Part shown: piece by piece, positions 49,465 through 59,883 of the stretch | How positions within the stretch are numbered: position 1 is the first letter of the stretch | How the letters are laid out: each line of letters starts with the position of its first letter | Assembly (NCBI RefSeq): GCF_014647855.1 | Contig: NZ_BMPZ01000008.1 | Coordinates: 94,314-158,313 of the forward strand | Source: Shewanella gelidii | GTDB lineage: Bacteria; Pseudomonadota; Gammaproteobacteria; Enterobacterales; Shewanellaceae | Length of the DNA: 64,000 nucleotides | Direction: 5' to 3' | Notes under the pieces: model-generated | What the model was told of the DNA's origin: nothing | Seen by the model: the letters and a program-made list of their open reading frames with translations, nothing else | Databases searched by the model: none | Position numbers and translations under genes: made by a program

Positions 49465-49504
49465 TAAAAAAGCCAAGCGGTAGGAAAACCGTTTGGCTTT
49501 TTTG
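49465..49504. terminator. Bidirectional terminator between the kelch gene and hupE
   Basis: AAGCCAAGCGGT (49470-49481) pairs with ACCGTTTGGCTT (49488-49499) with one G-U pair and a 6-nt loop; A and T tracts flank it, so it works for both convergent genes. Confidence 0.9.
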
Positions 49505-49577
49505 TTTCGCATCGACTCATTTGGCATCAAGTCAGTTCAGCCCTCGCACTGCCAAGTATTACACCGATGGCTAGTGC

Positions 49578-50156
49578 CTATGCCGCCAATAACAAGTAAC
49601 CACCAATAGCAGCAATACCCGCACCCGATGCGCGAACCAGCTTATGCTGAGCACTAATTTTTTGCATCATAAACCCAAGCATAACGCCACCTAAATGAAT
49701 GACTGCGGTACCGGTCATAAACCCTATGGCATATAAAATCGGGCTCGCCAACGCTGGCATTTCAACACCATGGGCATGGCCGTGGAATATCGCAAACACC
49801 CCCACAAAAGCCATTGCAAATAACAAAGGAAGCTTTTTGTCAAAAGCAACCGCTAAACCCAATAGCAACACAGATAGTGCAATACCGGTTTCGACAAAGG
49901 GGACATGAACTTCAGTGAGCCCCAACACACCGCCAAACAGCATAAATGCAATAAATGCAGCGGGTACGGTCCAAATCGCTTTTCCACCAAGTTGCGTACT
50001 TAAAATGCCAACACTTAACATGGCGAGCAAATGATCAAAGCCCAACACGGGATGGTTAAAGCCCGTCAGAAAGCCACCACCACCTTCAAAGCTATGCGCA
50101 AAGGCAGGGGTAGAAAATAGAAGTGCTGCAGCGAGCAGGCTTAAAATTCGCAACAT
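49578..50156 (-). CDS. hupE: HupE/UreJ family metal transporter
   Basis: A 192-aa membrane protein from the ATG at 50156 (MLRILSLLAAALLFSTPAFA, a signal-like N-terminus). The His/Asp motif HSFEGGGGFLTGFNHPVLGF, then DHLLAMLSVG, is diagnostic of HupE/UreJ proteins, which are thought to carry nickel or cobalt. A second His motif is FHGHAHGVE. About six membrane helices. No hydrogenase or urease genes lie in this window, so its metal use is unknown. Confidence 0.85.
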   Translation of the reverse strand: MLRILSLLAAALLFSTPAFAHSFEGGGGFLTGFNHPVLGFDHLLAMLSVGILSTQLGGKAIWTVPAAFIAFMLFGGVLGLTEVHVPFVETGIALSVLLLGLAVAFDKKLPLLFAMAFVGVFAIFHGHAHGVEMPALASPILYAIGFMTGTAVIHLGGVMLGFMMQKISAQHKLVRASGAGIAAIGGYLLLAA

Positions 50157-50285
50157 AGTATCTCTCGGGTTATAAAATGCAAAAATGGCATTGTAATCGG
50201 TTCGTGCATTCAATCCTGTGATTTACTTCGCCCCTTTTTCATCAAAAGCGAAATGAAGAAAAGTTAATCTTCCCCAGGGTTCGGA

Positions 50286-51023
50286 TTAGCATGATAAGAA
50301 GTGACGGAGTTCGGTGATATGTTGAATACTCACTTGGGGTAACATCGGGTGTTTATTGTTAGCCATCCAATCGGCTTCGGGCTGATCTCGGCCATAGCCA
50401 GGGCTTAACCACGTAGCTTGGCAACCCGCTAAGCGCGCACCCGCAACATCTGACCCTAAGCTATCACCAATGTGCATCACTTGATTTAAATTGATTTGTA
50501 AGTGCTGACTTGCCTCAACAAACATATCAGCATAGGGTTTCATTCGAAGGCCATTACCCGCGCGCAGCACCAACTCAAGCGCAGGCGTCAAACCAATACG
50601 CTCTGCTTCCACATTGCCATTGGTGACACCAATCAAGCGATAGCGCTGCCCAAGCTCTGCAAGCAACGTGAGCACGGAGGTTTCAACGGTAAAATTGCTA
50701 CGGTGAAAATAAAAACAATCAAAAGCATCTTTTGCCGCGGAAAAGGCCTTATTTCCTAATCCGAGGTGTTTGAACCCTTGGGTCAATACCTCTAGCCTTG
50801 CTGCGCTCGGATCATGCGCTAATTTGGGGTTTCGCTGCAATACCTTTAATTTCTGCGCTCGCCAATCTTGTCGCTGCCAAGAAACTGTTTGCGGATGTTG
50901 TTGGTGCACATGCTGCAGTAGTTCGCGTTCAGCAATCGCAATTGCTGGCCGGTTATCGTAAAGCGTATCGTCTAAATCAAAACTCAACACCTGAAAAGGC
51001 GCTGGACGGACGTATATTTGCAT
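50286..51023 (-). CDS. yigB: HAD-superfamily hydrolase YigB
   Basis: A 245-aa haloacid dehalogenase-like phosphatase. Motif I is SFDLDDTLYDN, motif II is GVTNGN, and the last motif is HIGDSLGSDVAGARLAG. In E. coli YigB is an FMN and sugar-phosphate phosphatase that lies next to xerC, as here. It starts with AAAGGAT upstream, 11 nt after the xerC stop. Confidence 0.9.
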   Translation of the reverse strand: MQIYVRPAPFQVLSFDLDDTLYDNRPAIAIAERELLQHVHQQHPQTVSWQRQDWRAQKLKVLQRNPKLAHDPSAARLEVLTQGFKHLGLGNKAFSAAKDAFDCFYFHRSNFTVETSVLTLLAELGQRYRLIGVTNGNVEAERIGLTPALELVLRAGNGLRMKPYADMFVEASQHLQINLNQVMHIGDSLGSDVAGARLAGCQATWLSPGYGRDQPEADWMANNKHPMLPQVSIQHITELRHFLSC

Positions 51024-51034
51024 AGGAGATCCTT

Positions 51035-51940
51035 TTAATCTTTTGATTTTTTCGCGCGAGGATGAGCACCATCGTACACCTGAGCAAGGTGTTGAAAATC
51101 TAAGCTGGTGTATATCTGTGTCGTCGATAAATTTGCGTGACCCAGCAGCTCTTGCACTGCCCGCAAATCACCACTCGATTCCAACATGTGGGTTGCAAAG
51201 GAGTGTCGAAGCTTGTGTGGGTGTACGGGTACCGATAACGCTTGCTCATTCCCCCACTTTTTCAATCTCGCTTGAATGCTGCGGTGCGACAAGCGCTTAC
51301 CTTGCTGACTTAAAAACAAAGCATCATCTGGACAGGCTTGGTAGTTTCTAAGCGATAGCCAATGCTGTACCGCGCTCATTGCCACCTCCCCGATAGGCAC
51401 AATTCGCTGTTTGCTTCCTTTGCCCATCACCTTGACGAGTTTGCCATCGAAATTGATATCTGCAATATCCAGTGCTGCAAGCTCTGCTAAGCGCAAACCA
51501 CTAGAATAGAACAACTCCATCATCGCTTTATCACGCGCAGCAAGCGGGTCACTCACATCAATTTCGAGTAAATGCCCCACAGCATCTAAGTCCATATTTT
51601 TGGGTAATGGCTTGTTTTGTTTTGGGGCACTCAGGGTCTTTGCAGGGTTTTGCTCAATATGGTTATGCAGCAGCAAATACTCACCAAATTGTTTTATTGC
51701 AGACAAACTGAGGGCTAATGAGCGCGCACTTAAACCCTGGCGATGCAATCGAGCGATGAATTGCTGAAGGTGCTCACGTGTTACTTGTTGCCAACAGTGT
51801 AACGACAATTGTTCGTCTAGAAATAGAGCTGCCCGATTTAATTCAAATAGATAATTGCGCACGGTATGGGCAGCAAGTTGACGCTCGGCAGAAAGATAAC
51901 GTTCGAATCGCGATAACCAAGGACTTTCCACTAAGCGCAT
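51035..51940 (-). CDS. xerC: Tyrosine recombinase XerC
   Basis: A 301-aa site-specific recombinase that resolves chromosome dimers at dif together with XerD. Start at the ATG 51940, with AAGGAG 5 nt upstream; a GTG two codons earlier is possible. Catalytic residues lie in [11 protein letters not shown] (Arg), [14 protein letters not shown] (His, Arg), [14 protein letters not shown] (His, Tyr). It is in the dapF-DUF484-xerC-yigB order typical of gammaproteobacteria. Confidence 0.95.
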   Translation of the reverse strand: MRLVESPWLSRFERYLSAERQLAAHTVRNYLFELNRAALFLDEQLSLHCWQQVTREHLQQFIARLHRQGLSARSLALSLSAIKQFGEYLLLHNHIEQNPAKTLSAPKQNKPLPKNMDLDAVGHLLEIDVSDPLAARDKAMMELFYSSGLRLAELAALDIADINFDGKLVKVMGKGSKQRIVPIGEVAMSAVQHWLSLRNYQACPDDALFLSQQGKRLSHRSIQARLKKWGNEQALSVPVHPHKLRHSFATHMLESSGDLRAVQELLGHANLSTTQIYTSLDFQHLAQVYDGAHPRAKKSKD

Positions 51941-51984
51941 GATCACTCCTTGGTTTTAGAATACAGATTTGAGCCCAATACAGT

Positions 51985-52623
51985 TTATAGCTGAGGCAAG
52001 AGGTGCTCAAGTAAACGGCGTAGCTGGTCGAGTAACAGATGATCCATTTCAGGGTGGAAATGCGCGGCATCTGGGCTGGCGATAGCAAAAATGACTTTAT
52101 TATCTAAATTCGATAATTTCGTTAAGGCGACCGAGCCAACCTCACTGCCAAATAAGCGCTGAGACTCTTTTTGCGTAAGGCGACCAAAATAATGCTCCTG
52201 AACAAATCGTTGCTGCCAGATCGACGATAATTCGTTATCAATATCATGGGCAGTAATCAAGCGCACGTGGCTGAAATTAAACTGCTTCTTTAAATCGGTG
52301 CTTAACACATCTCGCAACTCTGCAAGTGTTTTGCATTCGAGCAGTTTGAACGATAGCTCGGTATTGAACATATAAATCTGCTCATTGCGATAAGCCGCGC
52401 CCATCAGCGCCGTGATCTCTTCTTCAAGCTGCTGAACTCGACTGCGTAATTGCTCTTGGCGCTTTTCCACAAGTGAAACCGTGCCACGCTCCGGATGCGG
52501 TAACCGCATGGCAAGCACAAGCTCTGGGTAACGACAAAAAAACTCTGGGTTATCGAGCAAGTATTCCCGAATAATCAACTCATCAAATGGGGCTTCTACG
52601 CGAGATTTTGTAGCGTCATTCAT
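51985..52623 (-). CDS. DUF484 protein (YigA-like)
   Basis: A 212-aa protein with a GAF-like fold. The N-terminal part, [20 protein letters not shown] followed by [20 protein letters not shown], is the DUF484 signature, then a coiled coil (about 60-85). The function is unknown. It overlaps dapF by 4 nt (ATGA) and precedes xerC after a 44-nt gap. Confidence 0.88.
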   Translation of the reverse strand: MNDATKSRVEAPFDELIIREYLLDNPEFFCRYPELVLAMRLPHPERGTVSLVEKRQEQLRSRVQQLEEEITALMGAAYRNEQIYMFNTELSFKLLECKTLAELRDVLSTDLKKQFNFSHVRLITAHDIDNELSSIWQQRFVQEHYFGRLTQKESQRLFGSEVGSVALTKLSNLDNKVIFAIASPDAAHFHPEMDHLLLDQLRRLLEHLLPQL

Positions 52624-53450
52624 ATTTGGATCTGTCCATCGTATACATGTTCAGCAGGTCCCGTCATCCATAGCGGTTTGCCTTCGCCTTGCCACTCAAT
52701 ACTCAGGCTACCACCAGGTAGCTCAACTTTCACGTGTTTCGCCAGCTTTCCTTGAATATGGCCAACGACCATTGCTGCACATGCACCGCTGCCGCATGCA
52801 AGAGTTTCTGCTGCGCCACGCTCATATACTCTCAGTTTGACATGGTGAGCATCTAGTACCTGCATAAACCCAACATTCACCCCTTTAGGGAAGCGTTCAT
52901 GGTTAGTCAATAATGCACCCAATGTGTCAACGTCGGTGTTATCAACGTCATCCACTTCAATGACGCAGTGGGGATTCCCCATAGAAGCGGCACCACAAAG
53001 GAAGGTTTGCTGCTCTGTAGGCAAGAGATAGGTTTTTTCAATGCGCTTGGCTTTAAATGGGATTTTATTGGGCTCAAGGATCGGCACGCCCATGTTCACA
53101 GTAACGTTGCCATCGCGCTCGAGACGTAACGTCATTTTGCCTTTAGAAGTACTCACTTTAATTTTATGCTTGTTCACCAAGCCTTTTTGCCGCACAAACC
53201 GAGCAAAGCAACGCGCGCCATTGCCGCACTGCTCGACTTCACTCCCATCTGCATTGAAAATACGATAATGGAAATCTAAATCTGGGTCATAGGGCGGCTC
53301 AACCAACAGCAACTGGTCAAATCCGACGCCAAAATTGCGATCAGATAACTTACGAATTTGCTCCGGCGAAAAGAACACATTCTGTGTGACGCCGTCGACC
53401 ACCATGAAATCGTTCCCTAATCCATGCATTTTGGTGAATTGGATTAACAC
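52620..53450 (-). CDS. dapF: Diaminopimelate epimerase
   Basis: A 276-aa enzyme that turns LL-diaminopimelate into the meso form for lysine and peptidoglycan. Both catalytic cysteines are visible, in [10 protein letters not shown] and in [12 protein letters not shown]. The start is a GTG at 53450 ([19 protein letters not shown]) with AGGGA upstream. It lies between lysA and the DUF484 gene. Confidence 0.96.
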   Translation of the reverse strand: MLIQFTKMHGLGNDFMVVDGVTQNVFFSPEQIRKLSDRNFGVGFDQLLLVEPPYDPDLDFHYRIFNADGSEVEQCGNGARCFARFVRQKGLVNKHKIKVSTSKGKMTLRLERDGNVTVNMGVPILEPNKIPFKAKRIEKTYLLPTEQQTFLCGAASMGNPHCVIEVDDVDNTDVDTLGALLTNHERFPKGVNVGFMQVLDAHHVKLRVYERGAAETLACGSGACAAMVVGHIQGKLAKHVKVELPGGSLSIEWQGEGKPLWMTGPAEHVYDGQIQI

Positions 53451-53553
53451 AGCTTCCCTATTTACTCAGTCATACCCAGGTATAAGAGCGATCAAAAGCC
53501 CCGCGGTTTTACGGGACTCACTCACTGGGTAAAATTAAAATTATTTCACTAGT

Positions 53554-54798
53554 TTACGGCAGGAGGTGTTCACCTTGCCAGAGTTGTGTGCGTTTTTCTC
53601 TTTCGCGGATCAAGAAATGCTGCGCACCATCAACCATCACTTCCGCAGGTTTAGGACGGCTATTGTAGTTTGACGCCATAACAAAGCCGTAGGCTCCAGA
53701 GGACCGAACAGCCAGCAAATCACCACTTTCAATACAGAGTTCTCGATTTTTGCCAAGGAAATCGCCAGTTTCGCACACAGGGCCAACAATATCGTAGCAT
53801 TGGCTTTCCCCTGCTTTTTTGTTCACCGGGACAATATTTTGCCAAGCGCTATATAAGGCGGGGCGAATAAGATCGTTCATCGCGCCATCTACAATCGCAA
53901 ATCGTTTATCTGTATTTTCTTTTAAAGCCAAGACTTGCGTGACAAAAATACCAGCATTGGCAGCAATTGCGCGCCCTGGTTCAAAGATAAGTTTGAGGTC
54001 TCTACCGCCAAGGCGTTCTAACAGTGCAGCGGCATAAACATCTGGGTGAGGCGGTGTTTCTTCTTCATAGGTCACGCCTAAGCCACCACCAACATCGAGA
54101 TGACGAATATCAATTCCCTGAGCCGCGAGGCGATCGATAAGGGCGAGCATTCTATCCATCGCGTCAAGAAAGGGCTGCATCTCGGTCAATTGTGAGCCAA
54201 TATGGCAATCAACACCTTTGACAGCCAAGTTGGGGAGTGCTTGCACCCGCGCAAAGGCCCGCTCAGCTTCCTCCATAGAGATCCCGAATTTGTTTTCTTT
54301 TAACCCCGTAGAAATATACGGATGCGTTCCGGCATCAACATCTGGGTTAATTCGCAGCGAAACCGGAGCAACTTGCCCCAGTTCTCCGGCCACATCATTC
54401 AGCACTTCAAGCTCTGCTGCCGACTCGACATTAAAGCAGTAAATGCCCAACTCAATCGCTTCAGCCATCTCTTGGCGTGTTTTCCCTACACCCGAGAAAA
54501 CCACTTTACTTGGATCGCCACCCGCTTCAATCACACGGGCGAGCTCGCCACCAGAAACAATATCAAAGCCACTGCCTAAGCGCGCTAATACGTTCAGTAC
54601 AGCAATGTTTGAATTAGCCTTGACCGCATAACAAATCAAATGCGGATGATTTGCCACAGCATTATTAAATGCGTGCCAATGACGTTCTAACGTTGCTCTT
54701 GAATACACATAGAGTGGCGTACCGTATTGCTCAGCAAGTTGCTGAACGTTACATGTTTCTGCGCAAAGCGCATCATCTTGGTAGAGAAAGTAGTCCAA
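53554..54798 (-). CDS. lysA: Diaminopimelate decarboxylase
   Basis: A 414-aa PLP-dependent enzyme making lysine from meso-diaminopimelate. The start is the TTG at 54798, 1 nt after the lptM stop, with AAGGA 8 nt upstream; the frame is open further but that part is lptM in another frame. The PLP lysine is in CYAVKANSNIAVL, and HIGSQLTEM, DVGGGLGV, EPGRAIAANAG and CETGDFLG are all present. Confidence 0.94.
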   Translation of the reverse strand: MDYFLYQDDALCAETCNVQQLAEQYGTPLYVYSRATLERHWHAFNNAVANHPHLICYAVKANSNIAVLNVLARLGSGFDIVSGGELARVIEAGGDPSKVVFSGVGKTRQEMAEAIELGIYCFNVESAAELEVLNDVAGELGQVAPVSLRINPDVDAGTHPYISTGLKENKFGISMEEAERAFARVQALPNLAVKGVDCHIGSQLTEMQPFLDAMDRMLALIDRLAAQGIDIRHLDVGGGLGVTYEEETPPHPDVYAAALLERLGGRDLKLIFEPGRAIAANAGIFVTQVLALKENTDKRFAIVDGAMNDLIRPALYSAWQNIVPVNKKAGESQCYDIVGPVCETGDFLGKNRELCIESGDLLAVRSSGAYGFVMASNYNSRPKPAEVMVDGAQHFLIREREKRTQLWQGEHLLP

Positions 54799-54799
54799 A

Positions 54800-54943
54800 T
54801 TAAGATTCCTTGCCTGTTGCAGTGGTTTGTTGTTGATTGTCTTGCGCCGGTGGCGTCTTATACAGCGGCCCTTTTTGACCACATGCAGATATGAATAGGC
54901 TAGCAAGCAACAACAATAAAAACAGTCTCAAATTTCTCAACAT
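54800..54943 (-). CDS. lptM: LptM-like small outer-membrane lipoprotein (formerly YifL)
   Basis: A 47-aa lipoprotein too short for most gene finders. It reads MLRNLRLFLLLLLASLFISA and then CGQKGPLYKTPP, so the lipobox ISAC puts the lipidated Cys at residue 21 and CGQKGPLY is the LptM signature. In E. coli LptM helps LptD mature. It is divergent from cyaY and directly upstream of lysA (1-nt gap), the same neighbourhood as yifL in E. coli. Confidence 0.88.
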   Translation of the reverse strand: MLRNLRLFLLLLLASLFISACGQKGPLYKTPPAQDNQQQTTATGKES

Positions 54944-55141
54944 CAATCTATCCAGTTTGATTCAGATTTATACACAAGGAATAAGCGGCTTCTACGAGAC
55001 TTATTTCTTCAGTTTTTCATACGAACAAGACCTATCATGACATTGTCTAACGCTGCATGGAAGCAGCTTGTCATCTCGCTTTTGCCGCAAGCTTGTGTAT
55101 ATAATCGCATCCATCAATACGAAAGCAAAGGACAGATATAA

Positions 55142-55471
55142 ATGGCCATGACAGATACAGAATTTCATCACTTAGCTGATGAAATGTTTCAAGCCATAGA
55201 AAATGCAATCGAAAGTGCCATCGATGATCAAGATGCTGACGTGGATATCGATGCAAGTGGCAATGTCTTGCAACTAGAATTTGAAGACAGCTCAAAAATA
55301 GTCATTAATAAGCAAGAGCCGTTACATCAAATCTGGGTTGCAACACGATTTGGCGGATATCATTTTGGTTATGAGGGCGAACGTTGGATTGATGATAGAA
55401 ATGGCCATGAATTTATGCCATTTATTATTGACTCAATTGACAAGCAAAGTGGCATTAAGCTCGACTTATAA
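55142..55471 (+). CDS. cyaY: Frataxin-like iron donor CyaY
   Basis: A 109-aa frataxin homologue (start [16 protein letters not shown]; the second ATG at 55148 is equally likely). It has the acidic first helix, [20 protein letters not shown] and [20 protein letters not shown], all typical of CyaY. It modulates iron-sulphur cluster assembly. It is transcribed towards cyaA, and the two converge on a shared terminator. Confidence 0.95.
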   Translation: MAMTDTEFHHLADEMFQAIENAIESAIDDQDADVDIDASGNVLQLEFEDSSKIVINKQEPLHQIWVATRFGGYHFGYEGERWIDDRNGHEFMPFIIDSIDKQSGIKLDL

Positions 55472-55485
55472 ATTAAGACTCAAAT

Positions 55486-55516
55486 AAAAGCCCTTACAAA
55501 TAGAGTAAGGGCTTTT
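55486..55516. terminator. Bidirectional terminator between cyaY and cyaA
   Basis: A perfect 12-bp stem, AAAAGCCCTTAC / GTAAGGGCTTTT, with a 7-nt loop and T tracts on both strands, lies between the two convergent genes. Confidence 0.92.
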
Positions 55517-55558
55517 TTATGCCTGTATCGGAATCATAAGTAACTCGAGCAGAGCAAC

Positions 55559-57982
55559 TTAAAATTCAATTTCAAGCTCATCAAGCTCGATACCAAAGGG
55601 CACTGCTTTTATTTTCCCTTCAACAGTCAATAGCTTAAAGAACTGCGGCAAATTAAATTTACCATTTAATTGCTCTGGTTGGTCAAACGCGTAGTGATGG
55701 CTCACCTTCGTGACTAAAGCTTCGATGTTGATATCTTCCTGAGTATAGAAATTCAGCTCATTGTCTTCGTTAAGCACAAACACTTCCATACGATTCCCTT
55801 GAGGATGTAGGAAATATTGGATGGCACCCGATGCGGCAAAGTCTTGGATGACCAATGGAATATCTTGATCCTGATATTCTGTCGAAAGCACTTGCTCCGA
55901 GATAGGTGGACACTGTTGTGACAAACTGGGTTCTTGCACTTGTGAACTGGCCATATCTTCGTATGCAAGCCCGCTATTATTGAAAAATATCCCAAACTTT
56001 TTCTCACCCAACTGTAGCGGTTGCACTAAGGTACTCGCTGGATTTGTTTTATGGCATAAGCGCGATACTTTTCTAAAGAATTTACTGACAACATTCTCAA
56101 GCTGATATTTTAACTTCTCCGAACAACTAATGACTTCGATCAAGGTCGTATCTTCACTTGAACGTCGTAAACCCGGCGTAATAAATGCGGCGGCTTTTAA
56201 TAAAGCTTCTTCGCCCTCAAAGTGATGACAGTGCCACTCCCCCCAACTATTGAGACAAATAGCATCGACACTTCCTAATAAATTCTGCTGTTTTCGACCC
56301 AGAGACAAGACATTTGAGTTCATTCGATCGATCAAGAACTCTTGCCCACGCCAAGTTTGTGTCGGATCTTGTTCAAGGTTAACCAACATAATCAATTTAC
56401 GAATATGCCAAGGCTGGCACAAATCCCGCTTAGATACCTTGGCTTTGTCCGTATCAATATAATCTAATAAGCTTTTCGCAGCTTCATTCAAACGATTAGA
56501 CTTGCCTTGGGGCTGGCCATATTCATGCCACTGGGTTTCAGGCGTTGCAACACCATTTAAACAGGCCCACATAATGGTGGCAATTGGGCTTTTTGCCACG
56601 TAAATGGCCGACTCGCCCATAAAGTATTGCCGCTCTGGGCGCTGCCGATACAGGTAGAACTCTTGATTAGTGCGACTATGTACAATCGTGAGGTTTTCTT
56701 CGGCAATCGAGTGACTCCATAAGCGATTCAACTGCTGAATTTGGTCTTTATCGTCACTAAAATATGTATGTAATTTACGAGTAAGTAGGCCTAACTCATC
56801 AACACGAAGCCCTTCACGTAACCCTTGTTTAGACGCAAACTGTAATAATGTTTGATAACTTGCAAGCATCAATTCATTCAACTGACCGTTAAACCATTGC
56901 AAATTCCCACTATGCCAATTTTCACAATTGTCTAAGGTTTCAATGAGACTATCTGGCCATTCCCATTGGCTCACCAGTTTTGTCATTTGTCCATAACGCC
57001 AATCTTTCGGTTGCGTTTCATCTGATAACTTAATACCGCACTTCAAATAGAAACAACGTCGAACCAACTCTAAGCGTCGAGAGTCTCCTTTGCCAATCAG
57101 GTAATGCTCAATTTTTTCAAATAATAAATAGTACGCATCATTGGTGGCAGAAAAGTCTTCAGAAAGCGTCTTATTCCAAACCGTTTCACACAGAAGTTGC
57201 GTATTGGGATATTCACTGGCGTATGCTTCAAGTAACAATACCTTCAACAGCGCTTTATGAGGGGTTTCAAGCCCTTTATAGAGTTGCCACAGGGATGCAC
57301 CAAAATATTCACTTGCAGGTAGCTGACTCACTTCCCCCAAATTCAAAAAAGGACATTTAGATTTGACTTCAGGCCACCATGCCAAAGTTTTGCCCGCCAG
57401 TTTTACATGCGTCCGGTAAAATTCTTCCAGCAATAGCCAATGTTGGGCGCTACCACTGTGTTCGTGCGCCATTTCCATTTTGCCTTCGCAGCGGTGAGGG
57501 TGACCATCAATAAATTGCCGCGGGTGGATCATGTAGAAGTTAACTTCTAATTCGAATACAGCAAACCATTCCGTCAGCTTTTGCGCTTTTTGATTGAGTA
57601 AAAATATATCTTCGCAACACAGGCTGGTGTCATGCACCAACCAAACATCAATGTCACTCTTATGGCTCTGGCCAAAACTACCGGCACTTCCCATGGCATA
57701 AATACCATCAAAACTTTCTTGATCGCTTTCCGCAACATTCGCGAGCGGCAGCTTAAAATATTCGCACGCTGCAATGATTTGCTCTGTTAATGCAAACTGA
57801 CGAATACCCCGTGCTGTAAGTTGACCGTTATATCCAGGAAAATGCACATCATGGATGTGGAATAGAAAAGGGATAAGGTTATAGAGATGTCGTTGCTCAA
57901 GCGTCAGCCCTGCTTGTGCTCGCGCCGTCCGAACTTGATTCAGCCGCTGCGATACTTTGATAAATTGGCAGGGCTTAATCAT
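55559..57982 (-). CDS. cyaA: Class I adenylate cyclase
   Basis: An 807-aa class I enzyme making cAMP from ATP, slightly shorter than E. coli CyaA (848). The catalytic region contains GSAGSFGQSHKSDIDVWLVH, the GS..S.D.D nucleotidyltransferase-like motif. The ATG at 57982 is preferred, 10 nt after TAGGAG; a TTG three codons earlier is only 2 nt from that motif, although E. coli cyaA does use TTG. A CRP-like site lies about 100 nt upstream. It is divergent from hemC, as in enteric bacteria. Confidence 0.95.
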   Translation of the reverse strand: MIKPCQFIKVSQRLNQVRTARAQAGLTLEQRHLYNLIPFLFHIHDVHFPGYNGQLTARGIRQFALTEQIIAACEYFKLPLANVAESDQESFDGIYAMGSAGSFGQSHKSDIDVWLVHDTSLCCEDIFLLNQKAQKLTEWFAVFELEVNFYMIHPRQFIDGHPHRCEGKMEMAHEHSGSAQHWLLLEEFYRTHVKLAGKTLAWWPEVKSKCPFLNLGEVSQLPASEYFGASLWQLYKGLETPHKALLKVLLLEAYASEYPNTQLLCETVWNKTLSEDFSATNDAYYLLFEKIEHYLIGKGDSRRLELVRRCFYLKCGIKLSDETQPKDWRYGQMTKLVSQWEWPDSLIETLDNCENWHSGNLQWFNGQLNELMLASYQTLLQFASKQGLREGLRVDELGLLTRKLHTYFSDDKDQIQQLNRLWSHSIAEENLTIVHSRTNQEFYLYRQRPERQYFMGESAIYVAKSPIATIMWACLNGVATPETQWHEYGQPQGKSNRLNEAAKSLLDYIDTDKAKVSKRDLCQPWHIRKLIMLVNLEQDPTQTWRGQEFLIDRMNSNVLSLGRKQQNLLGSVDAICLNSWGEWHCHHFEGEEALLKAAAFITPGLRRSSEDTTLIEVISCSEKLKYQLENVVSKFFRKVSRLCHKTNPASTLVQPLQLGEKKFGIFFNNSGLAYEDMASSQVQEPSLSQQCPPISEQVLSTEYQDQDIPLVIQDFAASGAIQYFLHPQGNRMEVFVLNEDNELNFYTQEDINIEALVTKVSHHYAFDQPEQLNGKFNLPQFFKLLTVEGKIKAVPFGIELDELEIEF

Positions 57983-58015
57983 TCGTATCAATTCTCCTAG
58001 CGCCAGGCGACTATA

Positions 58016-58021
58016 ATTATA
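58016..58021 (-). promoter_or_regulatory. Likely -10 element of the cyaA promoter
   Basis: A perfect TATAAT on the minus strand lies 34 nt before the cyaA ATG. No good -35 hexamer was found at the usual distance, which would fit a promoter needing an activator. Confidence 0.5.
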
Positions 58022-58080
58022 GGATTAGCAAAATTCGTATTACTTTCGAGTTACCTTCCCTATTCTAGCTGACATTGAAA

Positions 58081-58096
58081 TGAGATCAAGATCACA
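58081..58096. promoter_or_regulatory. CRP-like site between cyaA and hemC
   Basis: TGAGATCAAGATCACA matches TGTGA-N6-TCACA at 9 of 10 positions and is a near-perfect palindrome. It lies in the 218-nt divergent region, centred about 80 nt before the expected cyaA start point. It probably links cAMP-CRP to cyaA, hemC or both. Confidence 0.65.
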
Positions 58097-58215
58097 ATTC
58101 AATTCATTTTATCCCTGTACACACTTCAAAGAATCCATAAGGCATTCTTACATCTATGGTTTGGCAATGTTAGCATTGTCGCAAATAACATGAGCCTCAC
58201 ATGGATTATCAACGC

Positions 58216-59148
58216 ATGTCACAAAACATCATTCGTATCGCAACCCGTAAAAGCCCACTTGCAATGTGGCAAGCTGAGTTTGTTAAAGCTGAACTCGAAC
58301 GCATTCACCCAGATCTTACCGTTGAGCTTTTACCAATGAGCACTAAAGGGGATGTCATTCTCGATACACCACTTGCTAAAGTTGGAGGTAAAGGGCTGTT
58401 TGTGAAAGAGCTTGAAGTCGCCATGCTAGAAGACAGAGCGGATATAGCTGTACATTCCATGAAAGACGTACCTGTAGATTTTCCTGAGGGGTTAGGTTTA
58501 GAAGTCATTTGTGAGCGTGAAGATCCACGCGATGCTTTTGTTTCAAATACCTATAAGTCGATTGATGAGTTGCCACAAGGTGCTGTCGTTGGTACCTCAA
58601 GTTTGCGTCGTCAATGTCAACTACGCGCCCGTCGCCCAGATCTTGTCATTAAAGATCTGCGAGGCAATGTTGGCACGCGACTCGGCAAACTAGATGCTGG
58701 GGATTATGACGCGATTATCCTAGCGGCGGCGGGCTTAATCCGCTTAGAACTAGAACAACGCATCGCAAGCTTTATTTCAGCAGAAGAATCACTACCTGCA
58801 AATGGTCAAGGCGCGGTTGGCATTGAGTGCCGTACTAATGACGAGCGAGTAAAAGCACTTCTTGCGCCACTTGAGCATAAAGAAACACGTCATCGTGTAT
58901 TAGCAGAGCGCGCCATGAATACACGTCTTGAAGGCGGTTGCCAAGTACCGATTGGTGCCTATGCCGAAATCACTGGAGAAACCTTATCTTTACGTGGTCT
59001 AGTGGGTAACCCAGACGGAAGTCATATTATTGAGTCAAACATCTCTGGTGCGACACAAGATGCAGAGAAGCTCGGCGTCACACTGGCTGAAGATCTACTT
59101 AGTAAAGGTGCAAAAGCCATTCTTGACGCGGTTTATGTCAAAGCTTAA
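58216..59148 (+). CDS. hemC: Porphobilinogen deaminase
   Basis: A 310-aa enzyme making hydroxymethylbilane from four porphobilinogens. The ATG at 58216 ([20 protein letters not shown]) fits the family; an ATG five codons earlier (58201) is also possible. Conserved segments: [38 protein letters not shown] and the cofactor Cys in [12 protein letters not shown]. hemD follows after 9 nt. Confidence 0.96.
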   Translation: MSQNIIRIATRKSPLAMWQAEFVKAELERIHPDLTVELLPMSTKGDVILDTPLAKVGGKGLFVKELEVAMLEDRADIAVHSMKDVPVDFPEGLGLEVICEREDPRDAFVSNTYKSIDELPQGAVVGTSSLRRQCQLRARRPDLVIKDLRGNVGTRLGKLDAGDYDAIILAAAGLIRLELEQRIASFISAEESLPANGQGAVGIECRTNDERVKALLAPLEHKETRHRVLAERAMNTRLEGGCQVPIGAYAEITGETLSLRGLVGNPDGSHIIESNISGATQDAEKLGVTLAEDLLSKGAKAILDAVYVKA

Positions 59149-59157
59149 GCCACAGCC

Positions 59158-59883
59158 ATGAAAGTGCTACTGACGCGTCCGGAAGGGCGCAACCATCAAC
59201 TCGCAGCAGCACTAGAGCACAGAGGTGTGCCTTATTTAGTCACACCTTTGCTCGACATCAATTTATATTCAGAGCCCTTTGACCAGTCCCTCATTGATCA
59301 AGCTGACATCATCATTTTTATTAGCACCAATGCTGTCCGTTATGCTTTTGAACAGCGCCCTCATCAATGGCCTTCAGCAGCCAAGTACATCGCGGTAGGT
59401 CAAGCCACACAAGTTGCCCTCGATGCCAGAGGCATTACATCCATTGCCGCACCGAGCGACAACCAAAAAACCGAAGGTCTCCTGAGCCTGCCTGTACTTA
59501 AAACACCAAGAAATAAAAACATCGTTATTATTCGTGGTGTCGGCGGACGTGAATGTTTAGCACAATCACTTTCTCAGCAGGGGGCCAACATGAATTATTG
59601 GCAAGTTTATCAACGCTCATGTCCAATTGGTGTCGACTCAAAAATCGTACAAAAGTGGCAGCTATCCGGTATTGATACCATCGTGGTGACTAGCGGTGAA
59701 ATCCTACTGAATTTGTGCAAGCTTGTTTCAAACACACAATGTAGCTGGCTTAGAGCCTGCCGAATCATTGTGCCCAGCACCCGCGTCGCTGAAATAGCCC
59801 GTTCACATTTCCTTGAAAACATCGTTATCGCTGCAGGTGCAAATGCAGCAGCAATTCTTGCGGCCCTGCCAACACAAGATTAG
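59158..59883 (+). CDS. hemD: Uroporphyrinogen-III synthase
   Basis: A 241-aa enzyme that closes hydroxymethylbilane into uroporphyrinogen III. Family sequence conservation is low, but the start (MKVLLTRPEGRNHQLAAALE), FISTNAVRYAF, YIAVGQATQVAL and the late VVTSGEILLNLC fit, and it follows hemC directly. A 302-nt gap follows before hemX. Confidence 0.92.
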   Translation: MKVLLTRPEGRNHQLAAALEHRGVPYLVTPLLDINLYSEPFDQSLIDQADIIIFISTNAVRYAFEQRPHQWPSAAKYIAVGQATQVALDARGITSIAAPSDNQKTEGLLSLPVLKTPRNKNIVIIRGVGGRECLAQSLSQQGANMNYWQVYQRSCPIGVDSKIVQKWQLSGIDTIVVTSGEILLNLCKLVSNTQCSWLRACRIIVPSTRVAEIARSHFLENIVIAAGANAAAILAALPTQD

